Below, in pieces: positions 18,931 through 29,804 of a DNA stretch of 64,000 bases. The stretch spans positions 186,001 through 250,000 of the forward strand of contig NZ_BMYJ01000003.1 of the NCBI RefSeq assembly GCF_014652215.1, read 5' to 3'. The notes below the pieces were generated by a model, which was not told the DNA's origin, searched no databases, and saw only the letters and a list, made by a program, of their open reading frames with translations. Made by a program: the position numbers and the translations under genes. This stretch comes from Neogemmobacter tilapiae (GTDB taxonomy: Bacteria; Pseudomonadota; Alphaproteobacteria; Rhodobacterales; Rhodobacteraceae). The number at the start of each line of letters is the position of its first letter. The first letter of the stretch is position 1.

Positions 18931-19033
18931 GGTCTGACCTCCTGTCATGGATGGGGAAACCTCATGTTTCTCCGATACCCTAAATATCGATGGGATTGGT
19001 CGTGTTTGGCAACAGAATAATAACGGCTATTTT

Positions 19034-19042
19034 TGTCGTGAT
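19034..19042 (+). promoter_or_regulatory. Sulfur-block box B (TGTCGTGAT) in the cys / racemase divergent region
   Basis: TGTCGTGAT lies 86 nt before the racemase start and about 104 nt before the 77-aa protein that leads the cys operon. Flanks are AT-rich, with the perfect 10-bp palindrome AGAATATTCT at 19049-19058 and a related GGTCGTGTTT about 30 nt away (from 18998). It could control either gene or both. This 197-bp gap holds no other gene. Confidence 0.6.
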
Positions 19043-19127
19043 TATAGAAGAATATTCTACACCCCTTCAGGCTCGACCATCCGCCTTGTGGCGGGCTAGA
19101 ATCCGCGCCAGCAGCTTGGGGATATTC

Positions 19128-19817
19128 ATGAAAACCATCGGCATTCTGGGCGGCATGTCCGCTGCCTCGACCCTGATCTACTATCAGCAATTCGTCACCC
19201 TGGCCCAGGAACGCCTGGGCGGGCTGCACGGGCCCGAACTTTTGATTCGTTCTGTCGATTTCGCTCGGATTGAACGCTTGCAACGCGCCGATCAATGGGA
19301 TCAGGCAGGCGACATTCTGAACGCCGAGGCCAAGGCACTGGAACGCTGCGGGGCCGATCTGCTGATTCTGGCGACCAATACGATGCACAAACTGGCGGTT
19401 CCAATGATGGAGGGCGTCACGATCCCCTTCCTGCACATCGCCGAGGCGACCGCCCAAAGCCTCACCCGCGCGGGCCTGTCCCGCCCCGGCCTGATGGCGA
19501 CGGCCTTTACGATGGAACAAAGCTTCTACACCGACCGGCTAGCTGCCGCGGGGCTGAACCCGATCATTCCCGAAGCATCAGACCGCGCCACGACGCACCA
19601 GATCATCTATGAACAGCTTTGCCGGGGCATCATCACCGAAGGCAGCCGCGCCGCCTATGTCGGAATTGCCGAAAGGCTGGTGCAAAACGGGGCCGACAGC
19701 CTGATTCTGGGCTGCACCGAGGTTGGGATGCTGCTGAACCAAGGCAATGTGCCGGTGCCGGTGTTCGACACCGCGCTGATCCATTGCGCCGCGGCCTTTG
19801 ATTTGGCGTTAGCCTAG
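19128..19817 (+). CDS. L-aspartate/glutamate racemase (YgeA type)
   Basis: A 229-residue member of the Asp/Glu racemase family with IGILGGMSAASTLIYYQQ, LATNTMHK (T83) and LGCTEVGML (C196). In the YgeA class a Thr stands where other racemases have the first catalytic Cys, so T83/C196 fit that class rather than a dead enzyme. It is cytoplasmic and PLP-independent. ATG 19128 starts the conserved glycine loop; an upstream start at 18990 would run through the regulatory box. It is divergent from the cys operon. Its stop overlaps the convergent AraC-type gene stop (CTAG). Confidence 0.88.
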   Translation: MKTIGILGGMSAASTLIYYQQFVTLAQERLGGLHGPELLIRSVDFARIERLQRADQWDQAGDILNAEAKALERCGADLLILATNTMHKLAVPMMEGVTIPFLHIAEATAQSLTRAGLSRPGLMATAFTMEQSFYTDRLAAAGLNPIIPEASDRATTHQIIYEQLCRGIITEGSRAAYVGIAERLVQNGADSLILGCTEVGMLLNQGNVPVPVFDTALIHCAAAFDLALA

Positions 19818-20773
19818 GCCCCCGCCAAATGGCCACCCGCGTCTGTGGGTCGCACCCTTCCGGCCCGTCCATCCAGCGCCGAGTCCTGTAGAAAACGCCG
19901 TGGCGGAACCCCGACATGGCGACTGAAGGCCGTGCTGAAGGTGCTGGCAGAGCCATAGCCGATCCGCCGGGCCACCTCGTCCATCGCGAGACCGCCACTT
20001 TGCAGCAGATTCTTTGCCACAGCCATGCGCCAAGCCAGCAGGTATTCCATAGGCCGTTGCCCCACCATCCGCACGAATCGATCAAAGAAGGCTGACCGCG
20101 ACATTCCTGTTTCCTGCGCCAAGGCGGGAATCGTCCAGTTGTGTTCCAAGTCCCTGTGCATGGCACGAAGTGCCATTCCGATCCTTGCGTCGGCCAAGCC
20201 GCGCAATAGTCCTGGATGGGTATCCCTTGAAGGCGCGGCGCGAAGTGCCTCAATCAGCAGGATTTCAATGTATCTTTGCAGAATAAGCTGATGCCCGGCG
20301 GCCTCTCGCGCGACCTCGTCGCCCAAAAATTGCACCAACTGGCTGAGACGTCTTTCGCCCTTGATGTGGATCATGCGCGGCAAAAGCCCGACAAACAGCC
20401 GCGCGTCCGGTGCGCCAAAGTTAAACCAGCCGCCAAATTGCTGAACATCCGGCGGGCCCGCTTGTCGGCCATAGCGGATTTCTTGGTTCGCAAGGGGGGA
20501 TGTCTTGGGGTCAATCCGTTGTGCCCGCGCCGGCTCCATGCTCGACATCACAAAGGCCGGTGTCGCAGGCAGCAGCACAAAATCCCCTTCGTGCAAAACA
20601 ACGGACGGCGAACCATGCACCGCCAAGCGACAGCTTCCCTTTGTCACGGCGCAAAAGCCGGGTAGGCCAAATTCGGCATATTCTACCGCCCAAGCACCGG
20701 CCCCGCTGATGCCTTTCGAAAACACAGCACTGGGGCGCAGAAGTTCCACCACTTGGGAAAGCGGATCGGCCAT
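19814..20773 (-). CDS. AraC-family transcriptional regulator with N-terminal cupin
   Basis: About 319 residues from ATG 20773. The N-terminal half is a cupin sensor of the Cupin_6 type (ELLRPSAVFSKGISGAGAW, VLHEGDFVLLPA), followed by two AraC helix-turn-helix units (WTIPALAQETGMSRSAFFDRF; AMDEVARRIGYGSASTFSTAF). It is divergent from an SDR dehydrogenase with 97 bp between, a common pair in which the regulator activates the dehydrogenase in response to a small molecule. Starts at 20827 and 20890 are open but would overlap the divergent promoter. Confidence 0.88.
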   Translation of the reverse strand: MADPLSQVVELLRPSAVFSKGISGAGAWAVEYAEFGLPGFCAVTKGSCRLAVHGSPSVVLHEGDFVLLPATPAFVMSSMEPARAQRIDPKTSPLANQEIRYGRQAGPPDVQQFGGWFNFGAPDARLFVGLLPRMIHIKGERRLSQLVQFLGDEVAREAAGHQLILQRYIEILLIEALRAAPSRDTHPGLLRGLADARIGMALRAMHRDLEHNWTIPALAQETGMSRSAFFDRFVRMVGQRPMEYLLAWRMAVAKNLLQSGGLAMDEVARRIGYGSASTFSTAFSRHVGVPPRRFLQDSALDGRAGRVRPTDAGGHLAGA

Positions 20774-20870
20774 TTCGGACTTTCGCAAAAGTAATGTGGA
20801 CTGATCATAGATGTTCGTCCGGATCATGCCGGTTAAATCGGTCTCGTCAACATCAAACATGGAGATCAAT

Positions 20871-21611
20871 ATGAACACCGTCCTTATCACGGGCTGCTCG
20901 TCCGGCTATGGCTTGGAAACAGCGCGTCACTTTTACGCCATGGGCTGGACCGTGGTGGCCACAATGCGCCAGCCCCGCGCCGCCCTTCTGCCATCGTCGG
21001 ATCGGATGCGCCTTTTGGCCTTGGACGTGACTCGTGAGGAAAGCATTCTGGCGGCGGTCAAGGCCGCTGGCCCAATCGACGTGCTTGTCAACAACGCGGG
21101 CATCGGCGTGGTAGGCGCGTTTGAGGCGACACCGATGGCCCATATCCGCAAGGTTTTTGAAGCCAACACCTTTGGAACCATGGCGATGGTGCAGGCCTTT
21201 ATCCCTCAGATGCGGGCACGTCGGTCCGGAGTGATCGTCAATGTCACCTCCAGCGTCACCTTGGCCCCTATGCCGCTAGCGGCTGCCTACACAGCCAGCA
21301 AGCAGGCGATCGAAGGCTTTACCGGATCGCTGGCCCACGAACTTGCTGCCTTTGGTGTTCGCGCCAAGTTGGTCGAACCGGGCTATGGCCCGACCACCCG
21401 TTTTGCCCAGAATACGGACATTCCCGTCAGTGACTTGATCCCGGAAAGCTATGCCGCCTTTGCGGCCCCGATCTTTGCGGCCTTTGCCAATCCCCCCTTG
21501 ACCACGAAGGAAAGCGATGTCGCCCAGATTGTTTGGCAGGCCGCGACAGATGACAGCACGCAGTTGCGCTATCCAGCTGGTCCTGACGCAGTCGCCTTGG
21601 CGCAGGCCTAG
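20871..21611 (+). CDS. Short-chain dehydrogenase/reductase
   Basis: A 246-residue classical SDR with the cofactor loop TGCSSGYG, LVNNAGIGVVG, catalytic Ser in VTSSVTL and YTASK, so the Ser-Tyr-Lys set is complete. ATG 20871 has GGAG at 20861-20864. The substrate is unknown; the divergent AraC regulator suggests inducible metabolism of an aldehyde, ketone or alcohol. There is no visible tie to sulfur metabolism although it lies inside the sulfur block. Confidence 0.9.
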   Translation: MNTVLITGCSSGYGLETARHFYAMGWTVVATMRQPRAALLPSSDRMRLLALDVTREESILAAVKAAGPIDVLVNNAGIGVVGAFEATPMAHIRKVFEANTFGTMAMVQAFIPQMRARRSGVIVNVTSSVTLAPMPLAAAYTASKQAIEGFTGSLAHELAAFGVRAKLVEPGYGPTTRFAQNTDIPVSDLIPESYAAFAAPIFAAFANPPLTTKESDVAQIVWQAATDDSTQLRYPAGPDAVALAQA

Positions 21612-21613
21612 CC

Positions 21614-21637
21614 CGGGGCCTATCCCCTTAGGCCCCG
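21614..21637. terminator. Bidirectional hairpin between SDR and rrf2 genes
   Basis: CGGGGCCTA (21614-21622) pairs with TAGGCCCCG (21629-21637) around a 6-nt loop. It begins 3 nt after the SDR stop and includes the rrf2-type gene's stop codon. No T-run on either side. Confidence 0.6.
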
Positions 21638-22080
21638 ATCACCTGATCCGCCACAGCCGAAGACCGCAGCATATCTTCCAGCGTCAGCGATTCGATGATC
21701 AACAGGTAAGACCAGAACACTTCGGCAAAGACCTTGCGGATGCGGCAAGTCGCCTCGTCCGTGCAATCATCGCAACGCTGATAGGCCCGCCGCGACAGGC
21801 AGGGCAGGGGGGCAATCGGCCCGTCGATCAGACGCAAAAGCTCGGAAATCGACACTTCCGCCGGTTTCTTGATCAGGCTGTAGCCCCCCGACCGCCCCCG
21901 GATCGACGCGATCACCCCCGCATTCCGCACCTCCAGCAGGATATGCTCCAGAAAACGCTTCGGCGTGTCCGAACGCTTGGCAATCTGTTCGATCGTCAAG
22001 GGTTCCGGCACCTCGCGCCGCGCCTCGTCGGCCAGCACAAGCAGGGCCTTCAGCGCATATTTCATTTTCTGCGTGATCAT
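21628..22080 (-). CDS. Rrf2-family regulator with four clustered cysteines (CymR/IscR-like)
   Basis: A 150-residue winged-helix regulator: MITQKMKYALKALLVLADE, RFLEHILLEVRNAGVIASI, RGRSGGYSL, then a cysteine cluster C94, C103, C106, C112, and SLTLEDM near the C-terminus. Fe-S sensing Rrf2 proteins (IscR, NsrR) use three clustered cysteines; four here could hold an Fe-S cluster or zinc. The general layout and the TLEDM tail recall CymR, the cysteine regulator of Firmicutes. It sits amid sulfur genes, and an ATCACGACA box lies 36 nt upstream of its start. A role as the sulfur regulator is inferred. Confidence 0.88.
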   Translation of the reverse strand: MITQKMKYALKALLVLADEARREVPEPLTIEQIAKRSDTPKRFLEHILLEVRNAGVIASIRGRSGGYSLIKKPAEVSISELLRLIDGPIAPLPCLSRRAYQRCDDCTDEATCRIRKVFAEVFWSYLLIIESLTLEDMLRSSAVADQVIGA

Positions 22081-22115
22081 GGATCAGGGTTAAGCACTGA
22101 AAGCCCGACAATCAA

Positions 22116-22124
22116 TGTCGTGAT
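22116..22124 (+). promoter_or_regulatory. Sulfur-block box D (TGTCGTGAT) between rrf2 and lrp genes
   Basis: TGTCGTGAT at 36-44 nt upstream of the Rrf2 start and about 153 nt upstream of the Lrp start. It lies within CAATCAATGTCGTGATTG, whose ends CAATCA/TGATTG form an inverted repeat with 6-nt spacing. The position suits autoregulation of the rrf2 gene. Confidence 0.6.
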
Positions 22125-22276
22125 TGCCAAATTCCGGCGAAAGTGCCCCCAAATCCACTGGAATCTTAGTGGTTCCGACCACCAAAGCAGATTCTTCGCT
22201 TATACACGATAAAGACGCTAGACATTTAGTTGTTTATCTCCATGCTAAGGGAACTCGACCGTTGAAGGAGCGTAAG

Positions 22277-22750
22277 ATGGATGACCTGGACCTGATCGAT
22301 CGCAAGATCGTCGCCACGCTGATGGCCGATGCGACGCTGCCGGTGGCCCAGATTGCTGACAAAGTGGGCCTCTCCCAGACCCCCTGCTGGAAGCGCATCC
22401 AAAAGCTGGAGGCGGCGGGTGTCTTGACTGGCCGCGTCGCCTTGGCCGATCCGGGCCGCCTGGGTTTCGATCTGACCGTCTTTGTCGGGATCGAGGCCCC
22501 GGACCATTCCGAAGAATGGCGCGAGATCTTTGGCCGCGCCGTCGCCAGCCTGCCCCAGATCATGGAAGTCTACCGTATGGCCGGGGAAATGGACTATCTG
22601 CTGCGGGTTTCCGTGCAGGATATGGCGGCCTTTGACGCGCTTTACAAACAGCTGACGAATGCTGTCGCGATCAAGAACGTCACCAGCCATTTCGCGATGG
22701 AACGGATGAAGTTCACCACCGCCTATCCCGTCGATACCCGCACCCGCTAG
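22277..22750 (+). CDS. Lrp/AsnC-family transcriptional regulator
   Basis: A 157-residue protein: Lrp helix-turn-helix (LDLIDRKIVATLMADAT, VGLSQTPCWKRIQKLEAAG) and a RAM ligand-binding domain (VFVGIEAPDHSEEWREIF, VYRMAGEMDYLLRV). ATG 22277 has AAGGAG at 22265-22270; the longer frame would cover the intergenic box. Proteins of this class sense amino acids, so it might report cysteine, methionine or a related metabolite to the neighbouring genes. Its direct targets are unknown; the RBBP9 cassette follows by 98 nt. Confidence 0.92.
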   Translation: MDDLDLIDRKIVATLMADATLPVAQIADKVGLSQTPCWKRIQKLEAAGVLTGRVALADPGRLGFDLTVFVGIEAPDHSEEWREIFGRAVASLPQIMEVYRMAGEMDYLLRVSVQDMAAFDALYKQLTNAVAIKNVTSHFAMERMKFTTAYPVDTRTR

Positions 22751-22791
22751 AGGTAAAACTTCTAAATCCACTGGGAAGTTTGGAACCTTTA

Positions 22792-22800
22792 ATCACGACA
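22792..22800 (+). promoter_or_regulatory. Sulfur-block box C (ATCACGACA) before the RBBP9/FAD cassette
   Basis: ATCACGACA lies 49-57 nt upstream of the RBBP9-like gene and is followed by GATTATAACGG, whose TATAAC (22813-22818) could be a -10 element. Same 9-mer as boxes A, B and D. Confidence 0.6.
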
Positions 22801-22848
22801 ATCTTGCTAGATTATAACGGTGAACCGATTCCCGGACAGGAGGCAAAG

Positions 22849-23418
22849 ATGACGAAAACCCTGATCGTGCACGGCCTTGACGGATCCCCCGCGCCGCATT
22901 GGCAGCAATGGTGGGCCGCAGGCGAACATGACGCCATCATGGTCGAACTCTCCGATCCCGACCGCCCGGTGCCCGCCGTGTGGGAGATTGAATTGGCCGG
23001 TATGATCCTGCGCCATCCTGACAGCATTCTGGTTGGCCATTCGCTGGGTGCGGTGCTCATCGCGCGTCTTTTGGCCACTTGGCCGCATCTGCGGGTGCGC
23101 GGCGCTTTGCTGGTCGCCCCCGCCGAAACCGAAGGCGTGCAGCGCATTGCCCAGTTCGGCAGCCTGCCGCAGCGGCGGATGGACATTCCGACGACAGTTG
23201 TGGCCAGCCGCAACGACCCGTGGATGTCGTTTTCGCGGGCCACCCATCTGGCGCGGGCTTGGGGCTCTGATCTGGTCGATATGGGCTTTTCCGGCCATAT
23301 CAACGTCGATTCGGGCTTTGGTCCCTGGGCACAGGGTAAGGAACTGCGGGATGATCTGATCCTGCGCTCCACCCCCGTTTCGGTCTTTGGCCGTGGCGAA
23401 ATGCGGGTGGCGCGATGA
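22849..23418 (+). CDS. RBBP9/YdeN-family alpha/beta hydrolase
   Basis: A 189-residue serine hydrolase of RBBP9 length. It starts TKTLIVHGLDGSPAPHWQQW, has the nucleophile elbow GHSLG (S65), D123 in ASRNDPWMS and H150 in FSGHINVDSGFG, so the catalytic triad is intact. AGGAGG at 22838-22843 fixes ATG 22849. No signal peptide: cytoplasmic. It leads a four-gene unit with two tiny membrane proteins and an FAD protein, with ATGA overlap to the next gene. The physiological substrate of bacterial RBBP9 proteins is not established; the shared regulatory box suggests a sulfur-related ester or thioester. Confidence 0.9.
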   Translation: MTKTLIVHGLDGSPAPHWQQWWAAGEHDAIMVELSDPDRPVPAVWEIELAGMILRHPDSILVGHSLGAVLIARLLATWPHLRVRGALLVAPAETEGVQRIAQFGSLPQRRMDIPTTVVASRNDPWMSFSRATHLARAWGSDLVDMGFSGHINVDSGFGPWAQGKELRDDLILRSTPVSVFGRGEMRVAR

Positions 23419-23567
23419 CGCGGCTGTTCCGCACCACGCGCCCCGCTTTCGCCGATTGGCTGGGCCTGTCGCTGTTTGCGCTGGTCTATCTGGCAGCCAT
23501 GGGGGCAGTCATCGCCCCGCATGTGCTGGCCCCCGATGCTCCGCGCGACATCGTGCTGAAAGAATGA
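23415..23567 (+). CDS. 50-aa single-pass membrane microprotein
   Basis: A 50-residue protein starting in the hydrolase stop codon (ATGA). It has a basic N-terminus (MTRLFRTTRP), one hydrophobic helix (WLGLSLFALVYLAAMGAVIA) and a charged tail ending PRDIVLKE. Codon usage matches the neighbours and the overlap implies coupled translation. Predicted N-in inner-membrane anchor. Family not recognised; probably an assembly or docking subunit for the flanking soluble proteins. Confidence 0.75.
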   Translation: MTRLFRTTRPAFADWLGLSLFALVYLAAMGAVIAPHVLAPDAPRDIVLKE

Positions 23568-23595
23568 CTTCGACAACTCAGGAAAGGAACAGGAC

Positions 23596-23760
23596 ATGAT
23601 CGACGGACGTTTTGACCCCGCCTTTGCCCAAGTCTTTGGCCAGGATCTTGTGGCGCAGGAAAGCCCTGCTTCCGGCCTTTCGCTGCGCTTGGCGCTGATC
23701 GGCTATGGCACGGTTCTGGCCGCTTTGTTCTGTCTTTGGCTGATGGCGCCGATGCCATGA
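23596..23760 (+). CDS. 54-aa single-pass membrane microprotein
   Basis: A 54-residue protein with a soluble N-terminus (MIDGRFDPAFAQVFGQDLV) and a C-terminal hydrophobic helix (LALIGYGTVLAALFCLWLM). ATG 23596 is preceded by AGGAAAGGAACAGGAC. Its stop overlaps the FAD-protein start (ATGA). The topology is the reverse of the preceding microprotein, whose helix is nearer the N-terminus. Family not recognised; the pair may form a small membrane platform for the FAD protein. Confidence 0.75.
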   Translation: MIDGRFDPAFAQVFGQDLVAQESPASGLSLRLALIGYGTVLAALFCLWLMAPMP

Positions 23761-25148
23761 AAGACCATCTGACCCATGACCCCGACCATCGCCCCGGCCC
23801 CCATGTGCTGATCGTGGGGGGCGGGGCCAGCGGCGTTTTGATGGCGGCCCATCTTCTGGCCCAAAGCGAGGCGCAGTTCCGCGTGACCATCATCGAAGGG
23901 CGGCACATGTTGGGCTGCGGTGTCGCCTATTCGACGACCGATCCCGACCATCTGCTGAACACGCGCGTTTTGAACATGAGCGCCTATCCCGATGATCCAC
24001 AACATTTTTTGCGCTGGTTGCAGGCACAGCCCGAAGGGCAGGGCAAGACGGGGCAGTCTTTCGTCAGCCGGGCGGTCTATGGCGCCTATCTGGCGGATCT
24101 GCTGAAACCCTGGCAACAGGCGCAGGGCACCGCACGGCGGCTGCGCTGCGTGCGCCAGACCTGCCTGCGCATCGACGAAACCCCCCGCGGCTGTGTGGCG
24201 CATCTGGAGGACGGGCAAAGCCTGATCGGCGACCGGCTGATCCTCGCCACCGGCCATGTCCAGCCCGAACCCGATCCGCAGGGCCTTTTGACCGGGCCTT
24301 GGCAGGCTTTTGACCCGACCAAGGCCGACCAGCGTATCGTCATCATCGGCTCGGGCCTGTCGATGGTGGATCAACTGCTGTCCATCCTGAAATCGGGCCA
24401 TCGGGGCGAGGTTGTCACCGTTTCTCGCCGGGGGCAATTGCCCCGTGCGCATAAGCCAACGCATCCGCTGACACTTGGCCCCGCCGATATTCCACTTGGG
24501 GCTTCGGTCAGTCGGATGTTGTTCTGGGCGCGTGGTCTGGCGGCCCGTGCCAAAACGCAGGGTGGCACATGGCGCGATGCTGTCGATGCCATCCGCCCGC
24601 ATGTGCGCAGCATTTGGCGCGCTTGGTCGCAGGCGGAAAGGGCGCGTTTCCTGCGCCATGCCGCCACGCTTTGGGATGTGCATCGCCACCGCATGCCGCC
24701 CGAATCTGATGCCGAAATGCGCGCGGCCAAGGCGCGGGGCCAGTTGATCCTGCGCCGGGCCGCCTATCTGGCGACCGAGGCGGGGCCGGATGGCGGGCCC
24801 GTGGTGGTCTTGCGTGATCATGGCGCGGCGCAGCCGGTGCGCCTGTCCGCAGGCCGGGTGATCGACTGCCGGGGCATCCGTCATGATCCGGAACGGAATG
24901 CGACACCGCTGTTCGCCGACCTTCTGGCGCGGGGCAGGGCGCGGATTGACCCCCTGCGCATCGGGCTGGATGTGGACCGCTTCTGCCATCTGCTGCCGGG
25001 GTCGGGTGAGGCGCTGACCCGCGTGCAGGCGATAGGCCCAGTCACCCGCGCGGCCTTTTGGGAGATTACCGCCATCCCCGATATTCGCGAACAGACCGCC
25101 CGTCTGGCGCAGGATATGGCGGCCGATCTCGCTTGGGCCGGGGTTTAG
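23757..25148 (+). CDS. FAD/NAD(P)-binding protein (YdhS/COG4529 type)
   Basis: A 463-residue protein with an N-terminal FAD-binding Rossmann motif LIVGGGASGVLMAAHLL (about residues 18-34), a second dinucleotide motif VIIGSGLSMVDQLLS (about 197-211) and the family stretches GCGVAYSTTDPDHLLNTR and VIDCRGIRHDPERN. It belongs with the uncharacterised Pyr_redox_9/YdhS proteins. ATG 23757 overlaps the microprotein stop. Likely a flavin oxidoreductase, with the upstream microproteins perhaps holding it at the membrane. The electron donor, acceptor and substrate are unknown. Confidence 0.88.
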   Translation: MKDHLTHDPDHRPGPHVLIVGGGASGVLMAAHLLAQSEAQFRVTIIEGRHMLGCGVAYSTTDPDHLLNTRVLNMSAYPDDPQHFLRWLQAQPEGQGKTGQSFVSRAVYGAYLADLLKPWQQAQGTARRLRCVRQTCLRIDETPRGCVAHLEDGQSLIGDRLILATGHVQPEPDPQGLLTGPWQAFDPTKADQRIVIIGSGLSMVDQLLSILKSGHRGEVVTVSRRGQLPRAHKPTHPLTLGPADIPLGASVSRMLFWARGLAARAKTQGGTWRDAVDAIRPHVRSIWRAWSQAERARFLRHAATLWDVHRHRMPPESDAEMRAAKARGQLILRRAAYLATEAGPDGGPVVVLRDHGAAQPVRLSAGRVIDCRGIRHDPERNATPLFADLLARGRARIDPLRIGLDVDRFCHLLPGSGEALTRVQAIGPVTRAAFWEITAIPDIREQTARLAQDMAADLAWAGV

Positions 25149-25285
25149 ACAGCCTAGCCCAACTCGGCCCAAGGACCGCTTTTCCCGTTTCCCTGCGGCC
25201 AGTCGGCAGCGGGTCTGCAAGTTCGGCCTTGCTGCTTTCGCGCTCCGTCCAATCGGACTGGCCTGCCCCCCCCCCACAATCCCCG

Positions 25286-25314
25286 ATTGACAGCGCCCAA
25301 ACCCCCGCCTATCC
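25286..25314 (+). promoter_or_regulatory. Sigma70-type promoter of the thiamine operon
   Basis: TTGACA (25286-25291), exactly 17 nt, then TATCCA (25309-25314). Transcription would begin about 25321, at the 5' edge of the riboswitch. A run of 10 C residues lies just upstream (25265-25274). The rest of the 25149-25285 gap shows no gene. Confidence 0.7.
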
Positions 25315-25321
25315 ATTCCCC

Positions 25322-28247
<2,926 letters not shown>

Positions 28248-28258
<11 letters not shown>

Positions 28259-28442
28259 GGTGAATGGCCAAAGTCACGAAATGCCACCAACAACCGTCGC
28301 TATCGCTCTGGCAAATCTTGGCTTTCCGACCAAAGGCATCGCGACGGCCCTGAACGGTCATTTCCTTGCCGCCCATGCCCGCGACCGACTGCTGGCTGAA
28401 GGCGACCGGCTGGAAGTTTTGTCACCCATGCAAGGAGGTTAA
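28248..28442 (+). CDS. thiS: Sulfur carrier protein ThiS
   Basis: A 64-residue ubiquitin-fold protein ([29 protein letters not shown]) ending in the required Gly-Gly. ThiF adenylates this C-terminus and it then carries sulfur as a thiocarboxylate to ThiG. The GGA GGT codons of the C-terminal glycines also make up the AAGGAGGT ribosome site of thiG. It overlaps thiO by 11 nt. Confidence 0.95.
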
Positions 28443-28443
28443 G

Positions 28444-29205
28444 ATGCAGGTCTACGGCACAAAGGTTAAAACACCGCTCTTTCTGGGCACTGCGCGTTAT
28501 CCATCCCCCGCGATCCTGTTGCAGGCCATCCAAACGGCACAGGCCGAGGTGATCACCGTCAGCCTCCGCCGCGAAGGGGCTGGCGGTGGGGCCTTCCGCG
28601 ACCTTCTGGCGCAAAGCGGGGCAAGGGTGCTGCCCAACACGGCAGGCTGCCATTCGGTCGCCGAGGCGATCACCACCGCCCGCATGGCGCGGGAAGTGTT
28701 TCAAACAGATTGGTTAAAGTTAGAGGTGATCGGAAACGCCGACAGCCTGCAACCGGATGTGTTCCAGACCGTTCAGGCCGCAAAAGTGCTGTGTGCAGAA
28801 GGGTTCAAGGTCTTTCCCTACACCACCGACGATCTGATCGTTGGGGAAAGGCTGCTGGAGGCGGGCTGTCAGGTTCTGATGCCTTGGGGCGCGCCCATCG
28901 GCACCTGTCAGGGCCTGCGCAACCCGGATGCCCTGCGGGCCATGCGGGCGCATTTTCCCGGCGTCCCGCTGATCGTTGATGCAGGGATCGGTGCCCCCAG
29001 CCACGCGGCGCAGGTGATGGAGATGGGCTTTGATGGCGTTCTGACGAATACCGCCGTCGCCTTGGCAGGCGATCCGGTGGCGATGGCCGGGGCCTTGGCC
29101 GGGGCGGTCGGGGCGGGGCAGGCGGCCTATCACGCGGGCATCGTCGCTCCGCGCGACATGGCCGAACCCTCCACCCCCGTCTTCGGATTGGCGGTGCTGG
29201 GATGA
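28444..29205 (+). CDS. thiG: Thiazole synthase ThiG
   Basis: A 253-residue TIM-barrel enzyme with [27 protein letters not shown], the catalytic Lys region WLKLEVIGN, and [17 protein letters not shown]. It joins deoxyxylulose phosphate, dehydroglycine from ThiO and sulfur from ThiS. ATG 28444 is 1 nt after the thiS stop, with the ribosome site inside thiS. Its stop overlaps the thiE start. Confidence 0.96.
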   Translation: MQVYGTKVKTPLFLGTARYPSPAILLQAIQTAQAEVITVSLRREGAGGGAFRDLLAQSGARVLPNTAGCHSVAEAITTARMAREVFQTDWLKLEVIGNADSLQPDVFQTVQAAKVLCAEGFKVFPYTTDDLIVGERLLEAGCQVLMPWGAPIGTCQGLRNPDALRAMRAHFPGVPLIVDAGIGAPSHAAQVMEMGFDGVLTNTAVALAGDPVAMAGALAGAVGAGQAAYHAGIVAPRDMAEPSTPVFGLAVLG

Positions 29206-29804
29206 GGCTTTCGCGATTTTATCCTGTGATGCCGGATGCCGTTTGGGTCACGCGGGTCGTGGGTCTTGGCGCGCGGATGGTGCAACTGCGTGCCAAGGGT
29301 TTCACGCCTGATATCCTGCGAGATCAAGCCCTTAGGGCGCAGGAGATTTGCGACAGGGCGGGGGCGGAACTGGTGCTGAACGACCATTGGAAACTGGCCA
29401 TCGACCTTGGGATCAAGGCGGTGCATCTGGGGCAAGAGGATATGGCCACAGCCGACTTTACGGCGATCCGGCGGGCGAGCATCGCCTTTGGTCTTTCGAC
29501 CCATGACGAGGCCGAGTTGGACCGCGCCTTGTCACATGACCCGGCCTATATCGCGCTTGGTCCCATCTATGAAACCCGGCTCAAGGTGATGCCTTGGGCC
29601 CCACAGGGGTTGGAAAAACTCACCCGATGGAAGGCGGCTGTTGGATCAAAACCCTTGGTGGCAATTGGCGGGTTGACCCCCGAACGCCTGCCGGGGGTCT
29701 TTGCGGCCGGGGCGGATGTGGCGGCGGTGGTGACGGATTTGGTGACGGCCGAAGACGCTGCCGGCCGTGTGGCCGAATGGCGCGGGGCCTGCGATGCGCT
29801 ATAA
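29202..29804 (+). CDS. thiE: Thiamine phosphate synthase ThiE
   Basis: A 200-residue TIM-barrel enzyme that couples HMP-PP with thiazole phosphate. Marks are [66 protein letters not shown] and [12 protein letters not shown]. The thiazole-binding GPxxxTxxK pattern appears as GPIYETRLK, slightly divergent. It overlaps thiG and thiF. Confidence 0.93.
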   Translation: MRLSRFYPVMPDAVWVTRVVGLGARMVQLRAKGFTPDILRDQALRAQEICDRAGAELVLNDHWKLAIDLGIKAVHLGQEDMATADFTAIRRASIAFGLSTHDEAELDRALSHDPAYIALGPIYETRLKVMPWAPQGLEKLTRWKAAVGSKPLVAIGGLTPERLPGVFAAGADVAAVVTDLVTAEDAAGRVAEWRGACDAL

